A DNA stretch of 64,000 bases, from assembly GCA_963742715.1 (NCBI GenBank), contig CAVUMR010000002.1, forward strand, positions 620,001 to 684,000, written 5' to 3'. Source of the stretch: CAVUMR01 sp963742715 (GTDB taxonomy: Bacteria; Actinomycetota; Actinomycetes; Mycobacteriales; Micromonosporaceae). Below are positions 30,690 to 39,233 of the stretch, piece after piece. A program made the translations under genes and the position numbers. Position 1 is the stretch's first letter, and each line of letters opens with the position of its first letter. Under the pieces are notes generated by a model. That model saw nothing but the letters and a program-made list of their open reading frames with translations, was not told the DNA's origin and did no database searches.

Positions 30690-31766
30690 GTGAACTCCGG
30701 CTCCCGTGCGCCCACCTCCCGGGCCACCATCCGGGACGTCGCCGCCCAGGCCGGCGTCTCGGTCGCCACCGTGTCCAAGGTGATCAACGGGAGGTATGGC
30801 GTCGCGGCGGCCACCTTCGCCCGGGTCCAGGCGGTGATCGACGAGCTGGGGTACGAAGCGAGCCTGGTCGCGCGGAGCCTGCGCAACCACCGGACCAACG
30901 TGATCGGCATCCTGGTGGCCGATCTGGAGCCGTTCAGTACCGAGCTGCTCAAGGGCGCCGCCGACGCGATCCGCGACACCGACTACGAGCTCGTGGTGTA
31001 CGCGGCCGGCGGGCGTACCGCCGATCACGTCGGCTGGGAGCGGCGGTACCTGTCCCGGCTGTCCGGCACGCTGGTCGACGGTGCCGTGCTGGTCACGCCG
31101 ACCGTCATCGACGTGCGGTACAGCGCGCCCATCGTCGCGGTGGACCCGCACACCGGCCCGAGTGACCTGCCGACGATCGACTCGGACAACCGGTACGGTG
31201 CCCAGCTCGCCACCGAGCATCTGCTCGGCCTCGGGCACCGGCGGATCGCCATGCTGACCGGCCGGCCGGACCTGCAGTCGGCCCAGTTGCGTGAGGACGG
31301 CTTCCGGCAGGCGATGGCGGCCGCTGGCGTACCGGTCGAACCGGAGCTCGTCCAGATCGGCGGGTACGACCCGACGGTCTCCGCCGAGGCGACCCGGCGG
31401 CTGCTGGCGGCCGCGGAGCCGCCCACCGCGATCTTCGCGGCGAACGACGTGTCCGCGATCGCCGCGATCGAGGTGGCCACCGGATCGGGACTGCGGGTGC
31501 CGGACGACCTGTCGGTGGTCGGCTTCGACAACGTGCCGGACTCGGCGCTGTGTACGCCGCCGCTGACCACCGTCGACCAGCCGATCCGCCAGATGGGTCG
31601 GCACGCGGTCGACCTGCTGATCCGGCTCATCGCGCAGGAGCCGATCGACTCTCCACACCAGACACTGCCGACCAGCCTGGTGGTACGCCGGAGCACCAGG
31701 CCGCCGGGCCGGCGCCGCGACCCGGCCGGCGCCGATCCGGCGAGGCCGACGAACGGATCCCCGTGA
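30690..31766 (+). CDS. LacI-family transcriptional regulator
   Basis: 358 residues from GTG 30690. The helix-turn-helix and hinge are at the N-terminus (TIRDVAAQAGVSVATVSKVING at residues 13-34, then the minor-groove hinge region NHRTNVIGILV). A periplasmic-binding-like sugar sensor domain covers about 60-335 (IDSDNRYGAQLATEHLLGLGHRRIAMLTG, IFAANDVSAI, VVGFDNVP). The Pro/Arg-rich tail is unusual but short. It probably represses both the ABC importer and its own operon with the GH3 gene from the palindrome just upstream. The stop overlaps the GH3 start (GTGA). Confidence 0.92.
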   Translation: MNSGSRAPTSRATIRDVAAQAGVSVATVSKVINGRYGVAAATFARVQAVIDELGYEASLVARSLRNHRTNVIGILVADLEPFSTELLKGAADAIRDTDYELVVYAAGGRTADHVGWERRYLSRLSGTLVDGAVLVTPTVIDVRYSAPIVAVDPHTGPSDLPTIDSDNRYGAQLATEHLLGLGHRRIAMLTGRPDLQSAQLREDGFRQAMAAAGVPVEPELVQIGGYDPTVSAEATRRLLAAAEPPTAIFAANDVSAIAAIEVATGSGLRVPDDLSVVGFDNVPDSALCTPPLTTVDQPIRQMGRHAVDLLIRLIAQEPIDSPHQTLPTSLVVRRSTRPPGRRRDPAGADPARPTNGSP

Positions 31767-34129
31767 GCATCGACAGTGACGTCTCCGCGGCGAGCTGGTG
31801 GGACTCCTCGGCGACCACCGCCGACCGGGTCGCCGACCTGATGGCGCGGATGACCGTCCGGGAGAAGATCGCCCAGCTGTACGGCGTCTGGCTCGCCGGC
31901 GACTCGGGCGGTGCGGTCGCGCCGTTCCAGCACGAGATGGTGCCGGCCGACACCGACTGGGACGCATTGATCAAGGCAGGCCTCGGCCAGCTGACCAGGG
32001 TGTACGGGAGCGCCCCGGTCGCGCCGGCCGACGGCGCCCGGCGGGTGGCCCGGTTGCAGCGGGAGGTCGTCGCCGCCGGCCGGCACGGCATCCCGGCGCT
32101 GCTGCACGAGGAGTGCCTGACCGGACTGGCCAGCTGGCAGGCCACCGTGTACCCGTCGCCACTGTGCTGGGGCGCCTCGTTCGACCCCGACCTGGTCGAG
32201 CGGATGGCGGCCGGGATCGGTCGGACGATGCGCCGGCTCGGCGTACACCAGGGGCTCGCCCCGGTGCTGGACGTGGTGCGCGACCTGCGCTGGGGCCGGG
32301 TCGAGGAGACGATCGGGGAGGACCCGTACCTGGTCGGCACGATCGGCAGCGGGTACGTCCGGGGCCTCGAGTCGGCCGGCGTGGTGGCCACGCTGAAGCA
32401 CTTCGTGGGGTACTCCGCGTCCCGCGCGGGTCGCAACCTGGCGCCGGTGTCGATCGGTCCGCGCGAGCTCGCCGACGTCCTGCTGCCGCCGTTCGAGCAG
32501 GCGCTGCGGGCGGGTGCCCGGTCGGTGATGAACAGCTACGCCGATCTCGACGGGGTACCGGTCGCCGCCGACGACACGCTGCTCACCGACCTGCTCCGGG
32601 ACCGGTACGGCTTCACCGGCACCGTGGTGGCCGACTACTTCTCGGTCGCGTTCCTGCACACCCTGCACGGGGTGGCCGGTACCCCCGCGGAGGCGGCCGG
32701 GCTCGCGCTCGCCGCCGGCATCGACGTCGAGTTGCCGAGCGCGCACTGCTACGCCGAGCCGTTGCTGGCGGCGGTGGAGTCGGGCCAGGTCGACGTCGCG
32801 CTGGTCGACCGGTCGGTGGAGCGGGTACTCCGGCAGAAGTGCGAGCTGGGCCTGCTCGACGCGGACTGGACCCCCGAGCCGGACGCGCTGGCCGAGGAGG
32901 CGATCGAGCTCGACGACGCGCCGTCCCGCGCGCTGGCCCGGCAGCTGGCGCAGCAGTCGATCGTGCTGCTGCGCAACGAGCCGATCGCCGCGGCGGTCAC
33001 TGAGCCGGTCGAGCGGCCGGCGCTGCCGTTGCGGGCCGGGCAGCGGATCGCGGTCGTCGGTCCGGGTGCGGCCGGTACCGACATGCTGCTCGGCTGCTAC
33101 TCGTTCCCGCGGCACGTCGGCGTACACCATCCCGAGGTGCCGGTCGGGATCGCCATCCCGTCCATTGTGGACGCACTGCGGGCCGATCCGGGCGGGTACG
33201 ACATCCGCTACGCCGAGGGCTGCCCGGTGCTCGGCGGGGAGGACGAGGCCATCGCGCGAGCGGCTGCCGCCGCCGCCGCCGCGCAGGTGTGCGTGGCGGT
33301 ACTCGGCGACCGCGCCGGACTGTTCGGCGGCGGTACCTCCGGGGAAGGCTGCGACGCACCCGATCTACGGCTGCCCGGGCGACAGGAGGAGCTGCTCGAA
33401 GCCGTACTGGCCAGCGGTACCCCGGTGATCCTGGTGCTGCTCGTCGGCCGGCCGTACGAGCTGTCCCGGCAGGTGGACCGGCTCGCCGCCGCGGTGTGCG
33501 CGTTCTTTCCCGGGCAGGAGGGGGCGGCCGCGATCGCGGACGTGCTGAGCGGCCGGGTCAACCCGTCCGGGCGGCTGCCGGTGAGCTTCCCGGCCGCCGG
33601 CGCGACCCAACCCGCGACCTACCTCGCCGCCGGACTCGGTCGGCACAGCGGGGTCAGTACCGTCGACCCGACCCCGGTGTTCGGCTTCGGCCACGGGCTG
33701 TCGTACGCGCCGGCCGACTGGGTGGAGGTGACGCTTCGCTCGGCGCGGGAGTGGCCGACCGACGGCTCGTGCGAGCTGGCCGTGGTGCTGCGCAACGCCA
33801 CCGACCGGCCGACCGTCGAGGTGGTGCAGGTGTACCTGCGTGACCCGGTGGCCGAGGTGGCCCGGCCGGTACAGCAGCTGATCGCCGCGCCGCGGGTCGA
33901 GCTGGCGCCGGGACAGACCCGTACCGTCGAGCTGACCCTGCACGCCGACCTCACCTCGTACACCGGGCGCGCCGGGCACCGGTTGGTGGAGCCGGGCGAG
34001 GTGGAGCTGCAGGTCGGCGCGTCCAGTACCGCCATCCGGGAGACGCTGCGGCTGGTACTGACCGGGCAGCGGCGCGAGGTGGGCTTCGACCGGGCACGCC
34101 AGCCCGAGGTGACCGTGCGGGAGGGCTAG
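31763..34129 (+). CDS. Glycoside hydrolase family 3 enzyme
   Basis: 788 residues from GTG 31763, translationally coupled to lacI. Domains: an N-terminal TIM barrel (about 40-340), an alpha/beta sandwich (about 395-600) and a C-terminal fibronectin III-like domain (about 665-770, ending RAGHRLVEPGEVELQVGAS). Substrate-binding motifs are APVLDVVRDLRWGRVEETIGEDPYLVG and TLKHFVGYSA. The nucleophile Asp is Asp291 in GTVVADYFSV. It has no signal peptide, so it acts in the cytoplasm on imported oligosaccharides. Beta-xylosidase or beta-glucosidase activity is equally possible. Confidence 0.92.
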   Translation: MSIDSDVSAASWWDSSATTADRVADLMARMTVREKIAQLYGVWLAGDSGGAVAPFQHEMVPADTDWDALIKAGLGQLTRVYGSAPVAPADGARRVARLQREVVAAGRHGIPALLHEECLTGLASWQATVYPSPLCWGASFDPDLVERMAAGIGRTMRRLGVHQGLAPVLDVVRDLRWGRVEETIGEDPYLVGTIGSGYVRGLESAGVVATLKHFVGYSASRAGRNLAPVSIGPRELADVLLPPFEQALRAGARSVMNSYADLDGVPVAADDTLLTDLLRDRYGFTGTVVADYFSVAFLHTLHGVAGTPAEAAGLALAAGIDVELPSAHCYAEPLLAAVESGQVDVALVDRSVERVLRQKCELGLLDADWTPEPDALAEEAIELDDAPSRALARQLAQQSIVLLRNEPIAAAVTEPVERPALPLRAGQRIAVVGPGAAGTDMLLGCYSFPRHVGVHHPEVPVGIAIPSIVDALRADPGGYDIRYAEGCPVLGGEDEAIARAAAAAAAAQVCVAVLGDRAGLFGGGTSGEGCDAPDLRLPGRQEELLEAVLASGTPVILVLLVGRPYELSRQVDRLAAAVCAFFPGQEGAAAIADVLSGRVNPSGRLPVSFPAAGATQPATYLAAGLGRHSGVSTVDPTPVFGFGHGLSYAPADWVEVTLRSAREWPTDGSCELAVVLRNATDRPTVEVVQVYLRDPVAEVARPVQQLIAAPRVELAPGQTRTVELTLHADLTSYTGRAGHRLVEPGEVELQVGASSTAIRETLRLVLTGQRREVGFDRARQPEVTVREG

Positions 34130-34521
34130 CCCTGCCGCTCCAGGTACTCCTTGGCGAGCCGTTTCGGTGCCCGGGCCAGCCACGCCTCGACCAGTAGTTC
34201 CTCGAGCTCCGGTACGGCGATCTCCGGCAGTCGGACCAGGATCGCCGGGTACCCCTTGAAGTGCGGAGTGGTGAAGTACACGGCCGGGTCGTCGGCTACC
34301 AGCGCGTCCTTGGCGCCCACGTCCGGTACCCGCGCGCACAGGATCGGCCCGTCCGGCGCGGCATCGCCGAGTGCCTCCAGGTCGCCCTTGCGCAGCGGCC
34401 GCTCCCAGGCGAACGACTTGTCCCGCACGTTCCACGCCGGGAGCCCGCTGTGGCCGCCGGTGTCCTCGGCGGTCTCCGGCAGCGCGAGCGCCAGCCGGCG
34501 TACATCGTCCCAGGTCGCCAT
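34126..34521 (-). CDS. MmcQ/YjbR-family protein
   Basis: 131 residues from ATG 34521. It has the CyaY-like YjbR pattern: ATWDDVRRLALALPETAEDTGGHSGLPAWNVRDKSFAWERPL at the N-terminus and YFTTPHFKGYPAILVRLPEI in the middle, ending with the acidic-basic helix LEELLVEAWLARAPKRLAKEYLE. Family members bind DNA weakly or are of unknown role. It overlaps the 3' end of the convergent GH3 gene by 4 bp. Confidence 0.85.
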   Translation of the reverse strand: MATWDDVRRLALALPETAEDTGGHSGLPAWNVRDKSFAWERPLRKGDLEALGDAAPDGPILCARVPDVGAKDALVADDPAVYFTTPHFKGYPAILVRLPEIAVPELEELLVEAWLARAPKRLAKEYLERQG

Positions 34522-34543
34522 GGCGCCACTGTAAGGCCACGGC

Positions 34544-36481
34544 TCAGCCGAACTGCCAGCCGATCAGGTTCCACTGCCACAGGAACCAGCCCAGCGCGGC
34601 GATCCCGCCGAACAGGGTGAGCTGGTGGACGCGGGCCACCACGCCGGCGCCTGATCCGCGCCAGCCCTTGACGGTCCAGGCGACCGCGGCGGCGGCGACC
34701 AGGAGAGCCAGGACGGGCACGAGGAGCAGGATCCGGAAGCTCACCGGCGCGCCGTAGAGGAAGTCGCCGGTGTCCCCGAACAGCACCGTGGCCAGCGCAA
34801 CCAGGAACGCCAGGCCCAGCACGGTCGCGCCGGCGGCAAGCCAACGCGCTGCCCGCCACGGCGCGGCGGCGCGGCTCGGCCGGTGGAGGACCCGGCGCCA
34901 CCAAGCGGCCAGGGGTACCGCCAGCGCGCTCAGGGCGATCACCACGAACCCGGCCAGGACCAGCAGGTTCACCGGCAGCGTCTGCGCGCGCGGGATCAGC
35001 TCGTACGAGGACAGGTCGGTGACCACGTACCGCCGCCCGCCCGGGCCGGCGCGGAACGTCAGGTGGTTGGTGCCGTCGTCGGCGCGGTACAGGCCGTCTC
35101 CCTGCGGGGTCCAGGTCTTTCCGCCGAAGTGCACAGTGCCGTCGCCGGCAACGGTCAGCCGCAGCGGGCCGAGCAGGGTGAGCAGCTTCTCGACGGTCGA
35201 CTGGTTGTGCCGCGTCGGTTGGTAGAAGCCGGCTCGTGGCGCCGCGGCCGTGGTGGCTCCGGCCCCCGTGCCCCCGGCTACCGGGTCGGGTGTCCCCGCG
35301 GCCGGCGTGAACCGGTCGAAGAACGGCTCGACGAGCTTGGTGAGGGTGTCGACCCCGCCGGTGGCGTTGGTCGAGAAGAACAGTCCGAGATCGCACCCGG
35401 GTACGAGCATCATCGCGCTCTCGAAGCCTTCCCAGCCGCCGTCGTGCATCAGGATGCGGTGCCCGTTGAGCATCTTCTCCTTGAAGCCGTGGGCGTACCC
35501 GCTCAGCCGCTGGTCGGCGGCGAAGGACCGTTCGTGCATCGTCGCCACGGTCGCCGGGGCGAGGATGCTGCTGTCGCCGAAGCGGCCCTGGTGCAGGTGG
35601 GCGATCATGAAGTGGGCCATGTCCTCGGCGGTGGTGCTGATCGAGCCGTCCGGTGCCAGCCGGTCGAACGTGAACGGGACGAGCCGAGGTGGCCTCGCGT
35701 CGGAGTTGTAGCTGTGCGCGAGGTCGCCGGCGAGCGCGGCGGGCACCGGTTCGGTGGCGGTGCTGTGGGCCATGTCGAGCGGCTCGAACAGGTGCCGCCG
35801 CACGTAGCGGTCGTACGGCTCGCCGCTCACCTGCGCGACGATGTACCCGGCCAGCGCGGCACCGTAGTTCGAGTACGCGGAGATCTCGCCCGGTGGCCGG
35901 ATACGGGCCGGCAGGTTGGCGGCCAGGTACTCGCCGAGTGGTGGCACGTCGGCGGCGGTGCGGGCACCGGTACCGACGGTCCGGTCCTCGAACCCGGCCG
36001 TGTGGTTCATCAGGGCGCGCAGGGTCACCGGTTCGGGGTAGGTGGCGGGGATCGTGAAGGTCTTCAGGTACCTGTTCACATCGGTGTCCAGGTCCAGCCG
36101 CCCCGCCTCGACCTGCTGCATGACGGCGGTCCAGGTGAACAGCTTGGTGATCGACGCGATCCGTACCAGCGAGCGGGCCGGATCGAACGCGACGTCGTGC
36201 TCGGCGTCCGCTTTGCCGTACCCCCGGGCGAAGACCGTACTGCCACCGGCCACCACCGACACGACCGCGCCGGGCACGTGGTCGTGCGCCAGCTGGTCCG
36301 GTAGCGCGTCGAAGTACCCGGCCACCGCGGCCGGCGTCGGGTCGGTGCAGCCGGCCGGCGCCGACCACGCCGGGGTGGAGACCGGATCTGCCACGAGTAC
36401 GGCCAGGCAGCCGGCGACTGCGCCGATCAGTGCACGGCCGACCAGCGCGCGAGCGGTCGGACGGAGCAGACGGGGGACCAT
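34544..36481 (-). CDS. Membrane-anchored serine hydrolase (class C beta-lactamase fold)
   Basis: 645 residues from ATG 36481; longer readings run into the divergent kinase gene. A signal peptide (residues about 1-40) is followed by a penicillin-binding/beta-lactamase fold: SxxK as Ser110-Ile-Thr-Lys113, YSN in ISAYSNYGAALAGYI, and HDGG in RILMHDGGWEGF as the third motif. The C-terminal about 170 residues contain about four membrane segments (NLLVLAGFVVIALSALAVPL; WLAAGATVLGLAFLVALATVLF; ILLLVPVLALLVAAAAVAW; GIAALGWFLWQWNLIG). It is probably an extracytoplasmic esterase or D-amino-peptide hydrolase. It is divergent from a two-component system, which may control it. Confidence 0.85.
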   Translation of the reverse strand: MVPRLLRPTARALVGRALIGAVAGCLAVLVADPVSTPAWSAPAGCTDPTPAAVAGYFDALPDQLAHDHVPGAVVSVVAGGSTVFARGYGKADAEHDVAFDPARSLVRIASITKLFTWTAVMQQVEAGRLDLDTDVNRYLKTFTIPATYPEPVTLRALMNHTAGFEDRTVGTGARTAADVPPLGEYLAANLPARIRPPGEISAYSNYGAALAGYIVAQVSGEPYDRYVRRHLFEPLDMAHSTATEPVPAALAGDLAHSYNSDARPPRLVPFTFDRLAPDGSISTTAEDMAHFMIAHLHQGRFGDSSILAPATVATMHERSFAADQRLSGYAHGFKEKMLNGHRILMHDGGWEGFESAMMLVPGCDLGLFFSTNATGGVDTLTKLVEPFFDRFTPAAGTPDPVAGGTGAGATTAAAPRAGFYQPTRHNQSTVEKLLTLLGPLRLTVAGDGTVHFGGKTWTPQGDGLYRADDGTNHLTFRAGPGGRRYVVTDLSSYELIPRAQTLPVNLLVLAGFVVIALSALAVPLAAWWRRVLHRPSRAAAPWRAARWLAAGATVLGLAFLVALATVLFGDTGDFLYGAPVSFRILLLVPVLALLVAAAAVAWTVKGWRGSGAGVVARVHQLTLFGGIAALGWFLWQWNLIGWQFG

Positions 36482-36588
36482 GTGGCGCTCCTCGGTAAGC
36501 CCCGGCCGGCAGGTGTGGGTCCGGGTGCCCGCCAAGCGTTCCGGCGCGGGGGTTCCGGGCACATCGCCGCGCGGTCGGCGGCCGGGTC

Positions 36589-36634
36589 CGACAAAAGTCG
36601 CAGCGCCGGGGCCGGATTCAGCGACTGAAGTCGC
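36589..36634. promoter_or_regulatory. Twin CGAC-N4-GTCG operator sites
   Basis: Two copies of a palindromic motif, CGACAAAAGTCGCA (from 36589) and CGACTGAAGTCGCA (from 36622), are spaced 33 bp apart, about three helical turns. They lie between the divergent serine hydrolase and histidine kinase genes, 38-83 bp before the kinase start. They are probable binding sites for the NarL-type response regulator or another dimeric regulator. Confidence 0.65.
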
Positions 36635-36671
36635 ATGAACACCGCGGCCCCGCGTGCCTAGGCTCAGCCCC

Positions 36672-37892
36672 ATGGACCTGACGCGCCGTGCGGACTGGCG
36701 GGCTCTGGTCGCCGACCCGCGCGTCGTCGATACCGCCGTGGTGCTGGGCTGCCTGGTGCTGACGGTGTTCGCGGTGAAGGCGCACTGGTCGCCGCTGCCT
36801 CGTCCGGTGATCGCGCTGGCGGGGGTGCTCGGTAGCGCGGCGCAATGGCGGCGCCGGCGGTGGCCGCAGGCCGCCGCCACGGTTGGCGCCGCGGCGTTCG
36901 CGTTGTCGGGCAACCCCGGACCGCTGCTGTTCGGGCTGTACGCGGGTGCGCTGTACGCCCCGCGGCGCCAGGTCTGGGCGCTGGCCCTCGTCGGTTGGGC
37001 GGGCGCGTTCGGCTTGTTCTGGATCGACGCGGGTCGACCGACGGGTATCAATGCGGTCGGTGCGGCGTTGCTGGTCGCTCCGGTGGTCGCCGCCGGCATC
37101 TACCTGGCGACCCGCAACGCGTTGATGGCGTCGCTGCGTGAGCGGGCCGAGAGCGCCGATGCCGAACGGCAACTGCGCGATCAGCAGGCCCGCGCCGCCG
37201 AACGCACCCGGATAGCCCGGGAGATGCACGACGTACTCGCGCACAAGGTGTCGCTCATCGCTCTGCACGCCGGCGCGTTGGAGGTGGGCGCGAACGGCAG
37301 CCCGGAACGGGTACAGCAGGGCGCGGCGCTCATCCGGTACACCGCCCGGGAAGCGTTGCGGGAGCTGCGTGTCGTACTCGGGGTGCTGAACGCCGACCAC
37401 GAGACCCCGTCCGGGGATCCGGCATCGCTCGGCCTGGACGCGCCGTTCGCGGATCTGGCCTCGCTGGTACGAGCCTCGGCCGAGGCCGGTCAGCGGGTCG
37501 AGCTGCGGGACGAAGCCGGTCCGCTCCCGCCGGCCACGGCCCGGGTCGTACACCGGATAGCTCAGGAAGGGTTGACCAACGTCCGCAAGCACGCGCCCGG
37601 CGCGCCGGCGACCGTGTCGGTGAGCCGCGGCGAGGACGGACAGGTCGCCGTGACCGTACGCAACGCCGCTGGTACCGGTGTGCCGATGGACCTGCCCGGC
37701 TCGGGCTCCGGGCTGGTGGGACTGGCCGAACGGATCCGGCTGGTCGGTGGCTCACTGCGCAGCGGCCCGCTCGGGCGTGACGGCTGCGACGGCTGGGAAC
37801 TGCGCGCGGTCGTACCGTGGCTGGACCATCACGTCGAGGAGCAGGCCATGGGAGTCGATCCGGTCGCCGGTCGCGCCGGGGAGGCGCCGTGA
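36672..37892 (+). CDS. Two-component sensor histidine kinase, NarX/DesK type
   Basis: 406 residues from ATG 36672. Five to six membrane segments fill about 20-155. The dimerisation/phospho-acceptor helix is RIAREMHDVLAHKVSLIALHAGAL, with phospho-His in EMHDVLAH, and the ATPase domain has VVHRIAQEGLTNVRKHAPG and GSGSGLVGLAERIRLVGGSL. The sensing part is only membrane helices, so it probably senses envelope or membrane state. The stop overlaps the start of the response regulator (GTGA), so they are translationally coupled. Confidence 0.93.
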   Translation: MDLTRRADWRALVADPRVVDTAVVLGCLVLTVFAVKAHWSPLPRPVIALAGVLGSAAQWRRRRWPQAAATVGAAAFALSGNPGPLLFGLYAGALYAPRRQVWALALVGWAGAFGLFWIDAGRPTGINAVGAALLVAPVVAAGIYLATRNALMASLRERAESADAERQLRDQQARAAERTRIAREMHDVLAHKVSLIALHAGALEVGANGSPERVQQGAALIRYTAREALRELRVVLGVLNADHETPSGDPASLGLDAPFADLASLVRASAEAGQRVELRDEAGPLPPATARVVHRIAQEGLTNVRKHAPGAPATVSVSRGEDGQVAVTVRNAAGTGVPMDLPGSGSGLVGLAERIRLVGGSLRSGPLGRDGCDGWELRAVVPWLDHHVEEQAMGVDPVAGRAGEAP

Positions 37893-38542
37893 TCTCGGTG
37901 CTGCTGGCCGACGACGAAGCCCTGGTACGAGCCGGGCTGCGCATGATCCTGGAGTCCGCCGAGGATCTGACCGTGGTCGGCGAGGCCGACAACGGCCAGG
38001 ACGCGATCGAGGCGGTACGCCGGCACCGACCGGACGTGGTGCTCATGGACATCCGGATGCCCGGGGTCGACGGCCTGACCGCGACGGCGGCGCTGCGGAC
38101 GCGTCCCGATGCGCCCGCGGTGATCGTGTTGACCACGTTCGACATCGACGACTACGTGTTCCGGGCGCTGGAGGCGGGCGCCACCGGTTTCCTGCTCAAG
38201 GACACCCCACCGCCGGAACTGCTGCGGGCGGTACGCCTGGCGGCGGCGGGCGACTCGATCCTCTCGCCGGCGGTGACCCGCCAGGTCATCGACCGGTTCA
38301 CCGCCGGGGACCGGACCCGACGCCGCCGCGAGGCGCTCGGCCGGCTCAGCCTCCTGACCGAACGCGAGCGCGAGGTACTGATCGAGATCGGCCGCGGTCA
38401 CGCGAACGCCGCGATCGCCAGCCGCCTGCACCTGAGCGAGGCGACGGTGAAAAGTCACATCTCACATTTGTTCGACAAGCTGTCGGTGACCAACCGCGTC
38501 CAGCTGGCTATTGCCGCGTTCCGCGCCGAGTTGGTCGAGTAG
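37889..38542 (+). CDS. NarL/LuxR-family response regulator
   Basis: 217 residues from GTG 37889. The receiver domain has acidic residues LLADDEALVRAG, phospho-Asp in VVLMDIRMPGVDG, and the conserved Thr and Lys in VLTTFDIDD and FLLKDTPP. The C-terminal LuxR-type HTH is LTEREREVLIEIGRGHANAAIASRLHLSEATVKSHISHLFDKL. It is the partner of the upstream kinase. The twin CGAC-N4-GTCG sites upstream of the pair are its most likely target (inference). Confidence 0.94.
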   Translation: MISVLLADDEALVRAGLRMILESAEDLTVVGEADNGQDAIEAVRRHRPDVVLMDIRMPGVDGLTATAALRTRPDAPAVIVLTTFDIDDYVFRALEAGATGFLLKDTPPPELLRAVRLAAAGDSILSPAVTRQVIDRFTAGDRTRRRREALGRLSLLTEREREVLIEIGRGHANAAIASRLHLSEATVKSHISHLFDKLSVTNRVQLAIAAFRAELVE

Positions 38543-38567
38543 GCGCCTGCGGCGCCCCTGTCCCCGT

Positions 38568-38996
38568 TCAACGCGTGGACCCCTGGGGGAGCCGACCCAC
38601 TTCCTCGGCGAACACCCGGTGGTTGGCGTAGTCGCGCGACTCGACGATCTGGCCATCCCGTACCCGCAGCACGAAAATGTTGTTCACCACGAAGTCCCGA
38701 TCGGTGGCCGTGTTCCGGCAGTGGTAGTCGAACTCGCCGATGACCACCTCTGGATCGGTGGTTTCGTGGACCACGACCTCGTGCGCCGTCATCGCGAGCG
38801 GGAGACCGCTGGCGCGGGCGAAGTGCGTCCGGATCGCCTCCCGGCCCTCGATCCGGCGTTCCGGCCCGCCGGCCGCGAACGGGTGCTCGACCAGGCAGTC
38901 CCCGGCGTACAGGTCGGGCAGCTCGTCCCAGCGCTGGCCGGTGACGCCGTCGAGCAGGCGGTGGAAGACCTCACGGGGACTGGCCGGCCGGCTCAC
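38568..38996 (-). CDS. SnoaL/NTF2-like protein
   Basis: 142 residues from GTG 38996, chosen because GGAGG sits 5 nt upstream; longer readings run through the promoter and a palindromic operator. The NTF2 fold is recognisable: PREVFHRLLDGVTGQRWDELPDLYAGDCLVEHPFA, EGREAIRTHFARA and a final FVLRVRDGQIVESRDYANH. Such proteins are isomerases, hydratases or ligand-binding proteins; the role is unknown. It is divergent from a TetR regulator that probably represses it. Confidence 0.82.
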   Translation of the reverse strand: MSRPASPREVFHRLLDGVTGQRWDELPDLYAGDCLVEHPFAAGGPERRIEGREAIRTHFARASGLPLAMTAHEVVVHETTDPEVVIGEFDYHCRNTATDRDFVVNNIFVLRVRDGQIVESRDYANHRVFAEEVGRLPQGSTR

Positions 38997-39026
38997 GCGT
39001 ACCTCCACGGTCGAGCTCGTAGAATC

Positions 39027-39076
39027 CGGAGTCGCTACTCCGCTAAGAGAATCGGACTGATCACTCCGGTTGTCAA
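39027..39076 (-). promoter_or_regulatory. Promoter and TetR-type operator of the SnoaL-like gene
   Basis: On the minus strand TTGACA (39076-39071) and GATTCT (39053-39048), 17 bp apart, form the promoter. Just downstream, covering the expected start site, is the palindrome CGGAGT-CGCT-ACTCCG (39027-39042). This is the arrangement of a repressor operator, and the adjacent divergent tetR gene makes it the natural candidate. Confidence 0.65.
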
Positions 39077-39090
39077 GCGGCCGGCGAAGG

Positions 39091-39154
39091 CGCGCGGTCA
39101 GCGAGGTCACGCGGTCAGCGAGGTCGCGCGGCCAGCGAGGTCGCGCGGTCAGCG
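39091..39154. repeat. 17-bp tandem repeat, about 3.8 copies
   Basis: Copies of CGCGCGGTCAGCGAGGT at 39091-39107, 39108-39124 and 39125-39141, with a partial fourth to 39154 and looser CGCGGTCAGCGAG units to about 39215. It fills the gap between the SnoaL promoter and the tetR start. The CGCGGTCAG core is shared with the array at 5.2 kb. Confidence 0.8.
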
Positions 39155-39233
39155 GTCACGCGGTCGGCGAGCGCGGCCAGCGAGTCGTCCCGCGGTCAGC
39201 GAGCGCGGCCAGTGACGAGACAGGGAGGCGCCG

